DNA of 64,000 nucleotides, from contig NZ_CP126267.1 of the NCBI RefSeq assembly GCF_001864935.2, forward strand, positions 1,674,001 to 1,738,000. Direction: 5' to 3'. This document shows positions 33,635 to 41,651 of this stretch, piece after piece. Under the pieces are notes generated by a model, which had not been told where the DNA came from, made no database searches, and saw only the letters and a program-made list of their open reading frames with translations. The stretch is from Curtobacterium sp. MCBA15_012. GTDB lineage: Bacteria > Actinomycetota > Actinomycetes > Actinomycetales > Microbacteriaceae. The position numbers were made by a program, and so were the translations under genes. Within the stretch, counting starts at the first letter, position 1. Each line of letters opens with the position of its first letter.

Positions 33635-35086
33635 ATGTCGGGGCGTTCTTCGCGAGCCGGTGTGCTCGCTGGGGTCATCACGTCGAGTGCCTTGGTCGCT
33701 GGGCTGCTGGTGGCTGTCCCGGCGCACGCCGATCCGGTCACGGCGACGTCGCCGACGGATCTGCCGGCGCTGCCGTCGTCGCAGGGTGACGACCTCCACG
33801 CGGGCTCGTCACTGGCTGCGAACGGTCTGCAGGCGCCCGGATCGTTGCTGACGAAGGCGATGAAGACCGGAGACCCGGACGACCAGGCTCCCGCCAGCAA
33901 GGACCCTGCGGCAGGGGCCTCGGCCACGGGCATCGCGAAGGGCGCGGACCTGACGTCCCGGTCGACCTACCAGAACACGTGGACCAACCCGAACGGCACC
34001 AAGGTGACGCAGATGTCACGCGTGCCGCTGAACGTGAAGGACGGCTCCGGGGACTGGGTGCCGATCTCGACGAAGGTCGAGGAGACCGACGGCGGTGGCT
34101 TCACTGTCGATGACCACCCGTTGCAGCCGGAGTTCGCCGCGTCGACCGGGGAGGACGGTCCGGACTACACGGTCACGTCGTCCTCCACGGGGGACCGGGT
34201 GTCGTTCGAGCTCGAGGGCGAACGGGACGCCGACGCGCACGTGCCGACGAAGAGCCAGCTCGCCGCATCGGACCAGCCGGACGCCAAGGCATCGCACGGT
34301 GTTGCCTACGACGACGTGCTGCCCGGGACCGACATGTCGTACCAGGTCGATGCCGGCGGGGTGAAGGAGGCGCTGATCCTCGAGCGTGCTCCGAAGACCA
34401 CGAAGCCGTCCTACAGCTGGAAGGTGCACGCTCCGGGCCTGTCGGTGGAGGACGGCCCGGTCGGATCGATCAAGTTCGTCGACGACGACGGCAAGACCGT
34501 GTTCTCGACGCCGACGCCGCTGATGACGGACTCGTCCGGTGTCTCGGGCAAGTCCGACAACGCCGTCGCGACGATCCCGGTGAGCATCGACCACCTGTCC
34601 GGGGACGACTGGCGGATCACCCTGACTCCCGACGCCGAGTGGCTCCGCGACGAGGCCCGGGTGTACCCGGTGTCGTTGGACCCGTCGATCTGGAACGGTC
34701 CGTCGGCGCTGCAGTCGTACATGTCGACGAACAGCGGTCAGAGCGTGGCAGCGACGGCGTCGTACGCGAACATCGGCAACTCGCGGATCAACAACGCACC
34801 GAGCGTTTGGCGGACCGTGTTGAAGTTCCCGTACGAGCAGCTCTACGGCAAGCAGATCCTCTCCGCACAGTTGGCGGAGACACAGGCCAACTCCGGGACC
34901 GCGACCGCGACCACGTCGGTCGCTGGGTGGGCCTCGGCCTACGCGTGGAACTGCGGTGTCCGTAACGCATCCCGCACGAACTTCACGGCCGGGTACACCG
35001 GAACGGCGTCGTTCGACGTGACCGGACAGGTCCAGCAGTGGACCGATGCGAGCTCGGCCGCGCAGCTTCTCAAAGTTCCTCACTGA
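33635..35086 (+). pseudogene. RHS-family polymorphic toxin, N-terminal fragment with signal peptide
   Basis: The 483-residue frame begins with a Sec signal (VLAGVITSSALVAGLLVAVP, AHA). It continues through the secreted N-terminal region typical of large actinobacterial RHS proteins: NTWTNPNGTKVTQMSRVPLN, DVLPGTDMSYQVDAGGVKEA, TPDAEWLRDEARVYPVSLDP, and a DNRLRE-like domain ending TASFDVTGQVQQWTDASSAA. Complete relatives run to 1,500-2,500 residues with many YD repeats. Here the frame breaks at about 35070 and runs into a toxin tip in another frame. The YD-repeat core is therefore missing from this gene. A truncated protein could still be secreted. Confidence 0.8.
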
Positions 35087-35462
35087 CAATTCGGTCATGA
35101 GTGCCGTGTTCTTTGCATGCGGACTGGTTCCGGGGGTCGTCTCCATGGTTTGTGGAGGAATTCAGACGGCAGCCTATCTGGTTCAAGGGAGGGTCGGTAT
35201 GGCTGCGGTTTCAGCGGTGGGCATGATCGGCGGTTCATATGCGTCAAAGGGCCTGGTTGCAGCGGAAAGGGTAATGAGTCGCAGTCACGTTGATCGCGTG
35301 TTCAAAGCGGGGCGCACTGTGACTCGAAAGTGGGCGTCCACTCAGCGCCGGCGGGCCAATTTCCGAGCTAACGCAGTGTCGAATGTGGCACAGAAGGCGG
35401 TCGGGTCCCACGCGGATGGGAGCGCTTGGAGCAAGCGTGCCGTTTGGAAGTATTGGAGATGA
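35046..35462 (+). CDS. Displaced RHS C-terminal toxin tip 1 (orphan)
   Basis: From about 35075 GC falls and the sequence no longer resembles RHS. The frame gives FLTDNSVMSAVFFACGLVPG, a hydrophobic glycine-rich stretch through about residue 75, and a very basic C-terminus (VTRKWASTQRRRANFRANAV...WSKRAVWKYWR). This is the layout of an exchangeable toxin tip, but I recognise no toxin family. The first residues shown come from the out-of-frame RHS part. The stop overlaps the next gene by 4 nt (ATGA), the usual toxin-immunity coupling. It has no start of its own, so expression is doubtful. Confidence 0.5.
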   Translation: MRARPRSFSKFLTDNSVMSAVFFACGLVPGVVSMVCGGIQTAAYLVQGRVGMAAVSAVGMIGGSYASKGLVAAERVMSRSHVDRVFKAGRTVTRKWASTQRRRANFRANAVSNVAQKAVGSHADGSAWSKRAVWKYWR

Positions 35463-35941
35463 TCATTAGACGAATAAGGGGAAGCAGGCTAGGGGCTGTC
35501 GTGGCATCAATCACCATCACGCTTCCACTGCCGCTGGTGTTCACGGTCGCGTCAGCCGCCTACAGCCCTGGATTTGGGCAAATCTTGTTCTATGTACCCT
35601 TCATGCTCTTCACAGGGCGTGCTTCAATGATGGGGATTGAACTGCGCGGGGACGAGATGATCGTACACTCCTGGTATAGGAACTATCGGATCGCCAGGCA
35701 TGCAATCCATGGCGTCGATCTATTGCCTTATAGCGGATTGATCAATCGAAGTGCCGAAAGCGGCATTGACCCGCTTTGGCAATTTTGTCGAATGCTGGTC
35801 GTTCGACATGCTGGGCGTGAGCTTCGACTCCCGGCTACTATCTCGTCGAGGAAGACTGCTGAGCGCAATGCGGCCATCATTCGGAAGTGGGCGGGTCTAC
35901 CGGAACGTGTCAAGCGTGAAGAGCCGAATCACCGGCGGTGA
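35459..35941 (+). CDS. Putative immunity protein 1 (membrane protein)
   Basis: A 160-residue protein starting MIIRRIRGSRLGAVVASITI, with GGAG just before the ATG. Two hydrophobic segments (GAVVASITITLPLPLVFTVA; GQILFYVPFMLFTGRASMMG) precede a soluble, strand-rich part (IELRGDEMIVHSWYRNYRIA, RHAGRELRLPATISSRKTAERN) that reads like a small PH-like domain. It follows toxin tip 1 with a 4-nt overlap, so I infer it is the immunity protein. A membrane-located immunity protein fits a membrane-active toxin. The base composition is clearly more AT-rich than the flanks. Confidence 0.55.
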   Translation: MIIRRIRGSRLGAVVASITITLPLPLVFTVASAAYSPGFGQILFYVPFMLFTGRASMMGIELRGDEMIVHSWYRNYRIARHAIHGVDLLPYSGLINRSAESGIDPLWQFCRMLVVRHAGRELRLPATISSRKTAERNAAIIRKWAGLPERVKREEPNHRR

Positions 35942-36031
35942 CGTTCGCCTGGCTATTCAGGACCGGCCGTTCGGGGCGCTCGCTCATTCGCCCCGGCCGC
36001 AAGCACCATCACAACGGCCACGCCCGCCTCC

Positions 36032-36845
36032 TACGACACGGCCGGGAGGCTCGTGGCCGCGTCGATCCCGCGGCACCGGTTGACCTACGGCTTCGGTGCC
36101 AGCACGTGCACTGACGAACCCGGTCACGGGAGCGACGCCGGTGAACCAGTCCTTGACCGGTTCGCAGCTGGTCTACGACGCGCACGGGAACACGACCACG
36201 CTGGCTGACGAGACCCTCGTGTACGACGGGCAGGACCGGCACGTCCAGACGACGCTGACGGACGGGTCGAAGGTGTCGTACGTGCGGGACGCGTCGAACC
36301 GGATCGTGCAGCGCACGGAACAGACCGCGGGTGGGACGAAGACCGTGACCCGGTACGGGTTCACCGGCGACGGTGACACCCCGGACTTCGTCTACGACGG
36401 GGCGAGCAAGCTCACCGAGTGGGACCTGCCCCTGCCGGGCGGGGTGACCGCGGAGCTCCGTGGGACGAGCGCGGTGTGGTCGTACCCGAACATCCACGGG
36501 GACATCGTCGCCACCACCGACGGGTCGGGCCAGCTCGCCTCGCAGGTGTTGCCGGTGTACGACCCGTTCGGGCAGGTCATGGACCAGGCCACCGGCCTGT
36601 TCGGTACGACGACGGCGAACCAGTCGGGTCCGGACACGCAGCAGGGCAACGCCGACTACGGGTGGCTCGGGCAGCACCAGAAGCTCAGCGAACACCTCGG
36701 CTCGATCGCCACGATCGAGATGGGCGCCCGGCAGTACGTCGCTGCACTCGGACGGTTCCTGCAGGTCGACCCTGTTGAAGGGGGCACCGACAACGCGTAC
36801 GTGTACGTCAACGACCCCATAAACAGCTTTGACTTCACCGGTCAA
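36032..36845 (+). repeat. RHS core duplicate, copy 1 (149-bp internal deletion)
   Basis: Nearly identical to 38311-39272. It starts at TACGACACGGC, matches through GCACGTGCAC, then jumps to TGACGAACCCGG, lacking the 149 bp present in copy 2 (38391-38539). It ends at the FTGQ motif where the toxin tip begins. Divergence between the copies is a few percent and mostly at third positions. Confidence 0.9.
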
Positions 36846-37277
36846 GCAAGCTACAAATGCATGCCGGCGGCATGTTATGGCTCGAATGGGAAACGGGTAA
36901 AGTCGCTACCATCAAAGCATGTACCCTATAATTGCAGAAACACGTACCGCGGTTGTAGCAGGCCGGCCCGACTCACGCCGCAGCAAATTAGGAAAAATTG
37001 GGCGCGGTCTGGCTCGCAACTCGGTCAAGCCAGCTTCGTGATCGGAGTTATTGCAGTTATCGCGTTCGCGGTAGGACTTCCGGAAGTCGGCGCGGTCTTG
37101 GCGCCGATTAGTAGCGCACTCGGGCTGGCTTCGACACTGATAGCCTGCATCCAGCGCCCCAATGCGTATTGTGCGGCTCAGAGTATGACTGCAGTTTTCG
37201 GCGCAATAATCCCCGGAGCGGGCGGGGCCATATTCTCTTCCCTCACCGGAGGAGTTAGCTACATCCCAAGGAGATAA
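36096..37277 (+). CDS. RHS core fragment fused to toxin tip 2
   Basis: The frame has RHS/YD repeats ([39 protein letters not shown]) and the RHS-associated core ending [20 protein letters not shown], then [18 protein letters not shown] at about residue 250. After this the composition changes. The tip of about 140 residues has five cysteines in its first 45 residues, a basic stretch ([20 protein letters not shown]) and two hydrophobic Gly/Ala segments ([40 protein letters not shown]). This suggests a membrane-active toxin of no family I know. The N-terminus is created by the 149-bp deletion; only a GTG at 36096 is available. Confidence 0.6.
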   Translation: MPARALTNPVTGATPVNQSLTGSQLVYDAHGNTTTLADETLVYDGQDRHVQTTLTDGSKVSYVRDASNRIVQRTEQTAGGTKTVTRYGFTGDGDTPDFVYDGASKLTEWDLPLPGGVTAELRGTSAVWSYPNIHGDIVATTDGSGQLASQVLPVYDPFGQVMDQATGLFGTTTANQSGPDTQQGNADYGWLGQHQKLSEHLGSIATIEMGARQYVAALGRFLQVDPVEGGTDNAYVYVNDPINSFDFTGQASYKCMPAACYGSNGKRVKSLPSKHVPYNCRNTYRGCSRPARLTPQQIRKNWARSGSQLGQASFVIGVIAVIAFAVGLPEVGAVLAPISSALGLASTLIACIQRPNAYCAAQSMTAVFGAIIPGAGGAIFSSLTGGVSYIPRR

Positions 37278-37283
37278 GGCCAA

Positions 37284-37892
37284 ATGACAGAAAAGCGTAA
37301 AGGCAATCCGTCCAGAGGACTGCTCCCACTCCTCCCGGCTTTCTTCGGTATCATTGTCGGCACTCCCGCCGTCATCTCGGCATTGCTAAGCGGGGAGGGG
37401 TCGCAAATTGCGTCCGTGGCCACAGGTGCAGTTGTGATACTGCTCGTCTCCGGGCTATTTTTTCTGATCGTGTGGTGCTCATTCGCTCCGGCAGCGCACC
37501 AGCTCTCGTTGCTTCAGGGCAGTCTGCCTGGATCGGTTCATGTCCTTGCGCGATGGACCAAGGAGGGTCGGATTGCTCTGGGAGCGGGCCCGGACCAGGC
37601 TCTGCAACGTGATCTGATCGTCAGTTTCAGCTCGGACGCGATCGTTGTTCGGAGTAACCGTGGTGAGGTGATCAAGGAGATTAAGCGCGACGGAGATTGT
37701 GAGTTTTATGCCGAGACCGGTGACGTTTTTGAATCGACTCGGTCCGCTCCCGTCAGGAGAGGTGGCGTGCTGGTGCTTTCATTCGATGACCGCAAGGTGA
37801 GGTTGCCGCTCCTGGATCCAAAAGGATACGGAGTCCGCTTTGCGGGAACGGGGTTGACAAGGAAAATGCAGCAAGAACTAAAGGAACTATGA
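37284..37892 (+). CDS. Putative immunity protein 2 (membrane protein)
   Basis: A 202-residue protein starting 6 nt after toxin tip 2. Two N-terminal transmembrane helices (LLPLLPAFFGIIVGTPAVIS; ATGAVVILLVSGLFFLIVWC) are followed by a soluble strand-rich domain (DLIVSFSSDAIVVRSNRGEV; GGVLVLSFDDRKVRLPLLDP). It has the same two-helix-plus-PH-like layout as putative immunity protein 1, though the sequences differ. The role is inferred from its place after the toxin tip and from its membrane location. GC is well below the neighbours. Confidence 0.55.
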   Translation: MTEKRKGNPSRGLLPLLPAFFGIIVGTPAVISALLSGEGSQIASVATGAVVILLVSGLFFLIVWCSFAPAAHQLSLLQGSLPGSVHVLARWTKEGRIALGAGPDQALQRDLIVSFSSDAIVVRSNRGEVIKEIKRDGDCEFYAETGDVFESTRSAPVRRGGVLVLSFDDRKVRLPLLDPKGYGVRFAGTGLTRKMQQELKEL

Positions 37893-38055
37893 TTACGGTT
37901 CCCTCGTTCTCGGCGCGACAGGCCGATTGGTTTGTCCTCCTCCGGTCCTAATGCGGGTGACGATGCTTACCGGGGAAGCAAGGCGCTCGAAAACAGAAAG
38001 CTGCGCTTGCGAAAGCCAAGCGTGATGTTGCGCGCGCGAACCGCAAGGAGCCGGG
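37893..38055 (+). other. Remnant sequence between immunity 2 and the next RHS fragment
   Basis: A short frame ending at about 38063 reads [20 protein letters not shown] and ANRKEPGCS, a basic helix that looks like the end of a lost toxin tip or immunity protein. The frame is closed by a stop just upstream, so only about 34 residues remain. RHS homology resumes directly after it. Confidence 0.3.
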
Positions 38056-39657
38056 TTGTTCGTAGTACCGGCCCGGGGTCTGCCGGGCATTGTCGACCGC
38101 TCGGTGGCGTACCCGGCGGGTGCCGGGAACGCCGGCAACGGCACCTCGGTCACGGTGACGAAGGACGGTGCCGGTGCACTAACCGGGTTGGCGTGGTCGT
38201 TCCCGAACAACCAGCCGCAGGTCACCGACCAGGTGGTCCGGTCCCAGTCCGGTGACGTCCTCAAGGACACCACCGCGCTCGGTGCGGCGTCGAACGTGTC
38301 GTCGTACTCGTACGACACGGCTGGGAGGCTCGTGGCCGCGTCGATCCCGCGGCACCGGTTGACCTACGGCTTCGGTGCCAGCACGTGCACTCAGTCGGGT
38401 GCGGTCGCTGCGGCCGGGAAGAACGGGAACCGGACGACTTCGTCCGACCAGCTCCTCGACGCCTCGGGCAACCCGGCGGGTGCGGCGACGCAGGTTGCGT
38501 CCTGCTACGACGCAGCGGACCGGCTCATCGGGACCACGGTGACGAACCCGGTCACGGGAGCGACGCCGGTGAACCAGTCCCTGACCGGTGCGCAGCTGGT
38601 CTACGATGCGCACGGGAACACGACCATGCTGGCAGACGAGACCCTCGTCTACGACGGGCAGGACCGGCACGTCCAGACCGCACTGACGGACGGGTCGAAG
38701 GTGTCGTACGTGCGGGACGCGTCGAACCGGATCGTGCAGCGCACGGAACAGACCCCAGGCGGGACGAAGACCGTGACCCGGTACGGGTTCACCGGCGACG
38801 GCGACACCCCGGACTTCGTCTACGACGCCGCGAGCAAGCTCACCGAGTGGGACCTTCCCCTGCCGGGCGGGGTGACCGCAGAGCTTCGTGGGACGAGTGC
38901 GGTGTGGTCGTACCCGAACCTCCACGGGGACATCGTCGCCACCGCCGACGGCGCAGGGCAGCTCGCATCCCAGGTGCTGCCGGTGTACGACCCGTTCGGT
39001 CAGGTCATGGACCTGGCCACCGGCCTGTTCGGCACGACGACGGCGAACCAGTCCGGGCCGGACACGCAACAGGGCAACGCCGACTACGGATGGCTCGGCC
39101 AACACCAGAAGCTCAGCGAACACCTCGGCTCGATCGCCACGATCGAGATGGGCGCCAGGCAGTACGTCGCAGCACTCGGACGATTCCTGCAGGTCGACCC
39201 CGTCGAAGGCGGCACCGACAACGCGTACGCGTATGCCAATGACCCCATCAATACCTTTGACCTCACCGGTCAGTGGGTGAAGCGTTTCAACCACATCGTG
39301 GGCCCACACGGGGGTGAGTGGTCCGCTTACATGGATCGTAAAACGTTGGATCACATCAGAACATCGGGGCACACGCAGGAATGGCAACAGCTGCAGGCAG
39401 AGGCACGTAACCGCGGTCATGACTGGAAGGGTTTGCTGCGGTATTCCGTGTCCGCAGCATTGCGTCACCCACAGCAGGGTACGCCGTACATTCAAAAGAA
39501 CAAGAACATACTTTATGTACACACTGTGAACTTGTATGACAAATACCATCAGTACTACGGTTCATATGACGCTCATGTTGTCGTAGACCCGCACGGGCAT
39601 ATCATCACGGCTTATCCGACGACGCCGAAGGACGCGGTACCTTATGACCTATTCTGA
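38056..39657 (+). CDS. RHS core fragment fused to toxin tip 3 (probable ribonuclease-like)
   Basis: The 533-residue frame holds YD repeats ([60 protein letters not shown]) and the RHS core ending [20 protein letters not shown] and FDLTGQ at about residue 405. The tip of about 128 residues begins [20 protein letters not shown] and ends [20 protein letters not shown], then [10 protein letters not shown]. The closing V-D-x-x-G-x-I-I-T-A-Y-P string is typical of BECR-fold ribonuclease toxins with a preceding His/Tyr active site. It has no secretion signal; it looks like a silent cassette waiting for recombination with a full-length gene. Confidence 0.65.
   Translation: MFVVPARGLPGIVDRSVAYPAGAGNAGNGTSVTVTKDGAGALTGLAWSFPNNQPQVTDQVVRSQSGDVLKDTTALGAASNVSSYSYDTAGRLVAASIPRHRLTYGFGASTCTQSGAVAAAGKNGNRTTSSDQLLDASGNPAGAATQVASCYDAADRLIGTTVTNPVTGATPVNQSLTGAQLVYDAHGNTTMLADETLVYDGQDRHVQTALTDGSKVSYVRDASNRIVQRTEQTPGGTKTVTRYGFTGDGDTPDFVYDAASKLTEWDLPLPGGVTAELRGTSAVWSYPNLHGDIVATADGAGQLASQVLPVYDPFGQVMDLATGLFGTTTANQSGPDTQQGNADYGWLGQHQKLSEHLGSIATIEMGARQYVAALGRFLQVDPVEGGTDNAYAYANDPINTFDLTGQWVKRFNHIVGPHGGEWSAYMDRKTLDHIRTSGHTQEWQQLQAEARNRGHDWKGLLRYSVSAALRHPQQGTPYIQKNKNILYVHTVNLYDKYHQYYGSYDAHVVVDPHGHIITAYPTTPKDAVPYDLF
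38311..39272 (+). repeat. RHS core duplicate, copy 2 (intact)
   Basis: The intact counterpart of 36032-36845, including the 149 bp (38391-38539) missing there. It ends at FDLTGQ, where the sequence switches to toxin tip 3. The pair gives long stretches of near-identity for homologous recombination. Confidence 0.9.
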
Positions 39658-40012
39658 TGCTCCTGTCAATCTGCGTGAGCTTTTGCTGCGCATCGATTTC
39701 GTGACGGAGGGCTGGGGTGGCCTCGGGCTGGTTGTTACAACGCCCAGGCGTCCTCATACGACGCGACTGGCGCAAAGGAGTCTCCCACTATTCATAAACG
39801 GTGACGACTTGAAGGCGGATTGGCCCATTTTGCTTGCAAACGCGACGGAGTATTCGATATCCCATGATCTTCTTGATCTTGATCGCGTTATTGCTCTTCT
39901 AGAGGCGCTTCTCGAGGAAAAGATTTTATCTGCTGATAAGACGTCGACGGCGTTGCTGCTCATCAACGGGTGGATTCGCGCGCTAGATGCGAGAAGTCTG
40001 AACTTGATGTAG
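39644..40012 (+). CDS. Putative immunity protein 3
   Basis: A 122-residue soluble protein overlapping the end of toxin tip 3 by 14 nt. It is acidic and helical in the C-terminal half ([40 protein letters not shown]) with a strand-rich start ([17 protein letters not shown]). The overlap and the small cytosolic, acidic character fit an inhibitor of a cytoplasmic nuclease. No family is recognised. AT-rich codons contrast with the host genes downstream. Confidence 0.55.
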   Translation: MTYSDAPVNLRELLLRIDFVTEGWGGLGLVVTTPRRPHTTRLAQRSLPLFINGDDLKADWPILLANATEYSISHDLLDLDRVIALLEALLEEKILSADKTSTALLLINGWIRALDARSLNLM

Positions 40013-40588
40013 AAGTCGCTGGTGCCGACTCGGTACCAGTGTCTGCCGCTGAGAGGGGAGGGCTGTGTCCATGCACTTTTGGAGCGCCTTGGCTGCACGC
40101 GCGACGTATTGCAAATTACGGCTTCGTAGGCGTGAAGCCCATCATGACGTGTAAGCCGGCGGCCGTCGTAGCCCACGACCACCAAGCCAGTAGGGCGATC
40201 GATCCCGCGGTCATGCAGCCTGTCCGCTTGGAGGGACTTCCACGTCGTCGACTGCTTCTGCCCGGACAACACCAGATCAGATTGCAGGCGCTGGGCGGTG
40301 TGGAACGCGGCGCGCGGGTCGAGCACGACGATCTAGGACCCGTCCTCCCGGTTCGCGACTCAGCCGATCCGGTCGCCGGTGGGCACCCACCGGTTCGAGT
40401 GCGGGTCGCGCGTCCGGTAGATCGCGGTAGGCACCGGGCCTCCCGGGCAGCGCCCGTCTTGAACGCGCACCGAGTTCAGGTCTGCTCGCGCCCCGACCGG
40501 ACATGCGCGTCCGGTGCGTTCTGTCGACGCCCCTTCAGCAGGGCCGCCGGGCCGCCACCAGGGACGGTCGCGGGACGCGACCGGACGT
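40013..40588. other. Decayed region downstream of the RHS locus
   Basis: No intact gene. On the minus strand a frame around 40080-40330 reads LDPRAAFHTAQRLQSDLVLS and VVVGYDGRRLTRHDGLHAYE, which looks like part of a once-coding sequence. Another minus frame at 40360-40480 ends IYRTRDPHSNRWVPTGDRIG. Neither has a credible start or family, so this is probably debris from rearrangement. Confidence 0.35.
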
Positions 40589-40631
40589 CGGACGGGAGGA
40601 GCGGCACCGCTGGCACCGCGCCTCCCGTCCG
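40589..40631 (-). terminator. GGACGGGAGG-family stem-loop
   Basis: CGGACGGGAGG...CCTCCCGTCCG lies 13 nt beyond the stop of the esterase gene and probably ends the esterase-MFS transcript. Confidence 0.7.
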
Positions 40632-40643
40632 GCGGACCGCACC

Positions 40644-41651
40644 TCAGGGACGCGGTGCCGCCGGTCCCAGCAGTCGCGTCGTCCAGTCGGCGAGCGCGCC
40701 GACGGCGCGTCGCGACACGACGGCGTCGGGCACCATGCTCGTGAAGCCGTGGAACGCTCCCGGCCAGACGTGCAGCTCGGCGTCGACGCCCGCCGCCCAG
40801 AGGCGGCTCGCGTACGCGACGGTCTCGTCGCGGAAGACCTCGGCGGTCCCGCAGTCGACGTACGCCGGGGGCAGGCCGGACAGGTCGGTGGCGCGCGCCG
40901 GTGCGGCGTACACCGAGACGTCGTCGGTGCCGCGGCGGGTGCCGAGCAAGGCGTCCCACCCGAAGCGCGTCATCCCGCGGTCGGCGACGCCGACGCCGTC
41001 GATCTGCCGCGTCGACACGGTGTCGTCGCGGTCGTAGAGCATGGGGGAGACGAGGACCTGCGCGAGGATCGCCGGCCCACTGCGGTCGCGGGCGAGGAGT
41101 GCGGTGCCGGCGACGAGCCCGGCGCCGGCGCTCTGTCCGGCGACGACGATGCGGTCGGGGTCGACGCCGAGCCCGGCCGCGTGCTCGGCGACCCAGACGA
41201 GGCCGGCGTAGCAGTCCTCGACCGGGGTGGGGTCCGGGTGCTCGGGCGCGAGGCGGTAGTCGATGCTCAGCAGGACGACGTCGTGGTCGAGCAGCCACCC
41301 CTCGTAGGCGTCGAGGTTGCCGAGGTGGTGGCCCATCACCATCCCGCCGCCGTGGACGGTGTAGACGGCCGGGACGGTGCCGGTCTGCCCGGTGCGCCGG
41401 ACGACGGCGAGGTCGATCGGTGCCCCGAGGTGCCCGGGCACGCTGACGGTGCGGCGCTCCCACCCGCGGGCGTGGAGCCAGGCGTCGAGCGACTCCTCGG
41501 TCTGCTCGAGCCGGCGCATGTGGGGGAGTGCCTCGGGGGTCAGGGTGAACGGGCCGCGCGCGTCGAGGGCCGTCAGGAAGGGGACGAGCTCGGGGTCGAA
41601 CGGCGGACGGGCGACGGTGGTGGTGGCTGTGGTGGTGGGCGTCTCAGGCAC
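40644..41651 (-). CDS. Alpha/beta-hydrolase, hormone-sensitive-lipase family esterase
   Basis: A 335-residue cytosolic esterase. It has the oxyanion HGGGM (residues 100-104), nucleophile elbow GQSAG with Ser174, acid Asp275 in AEVFRDETVAY, and His301 in WPGAFHGF. YRLAPEHPDPTPVEDCY is the family's typical substrate-cap string. It overlaps the MFS gene upstream by 8 nt and is probably cotranscribed, suggesting coordinated export and breakdown of an ester-type compound. The substrate is unknown. Confidence 0.88.
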   Translation of the reverse strand: MPETPTTTATTTVARPPFDPELVPFLTALDARGPFTLTPEALPHMRRLEQTEESLDAWLHARGWERRTVSVPGHLGAPIDLAVVRRTGQTGTVPAVYTVHGGGMVMGHHLGNLDAYEGWLLDHDVVLLSIDYRLAPEHPDPTPVEDCYAGLVWVAEHAAGLGVDPDRIVVAGQSAGAGLVAGTALLARDRSGPAILAQVLVSPMLYDRDDTVSTRQIDGVGVADRGMTRFGWDALLGTRRGTDDVSVYAAPARATDLSGLPPAYVDCGTAEVFRDETVAYASRLWAAGVDAELHVWPGAFHGFTSMVPDAVVSRRAVGALADWTTRLLGPAAPRP

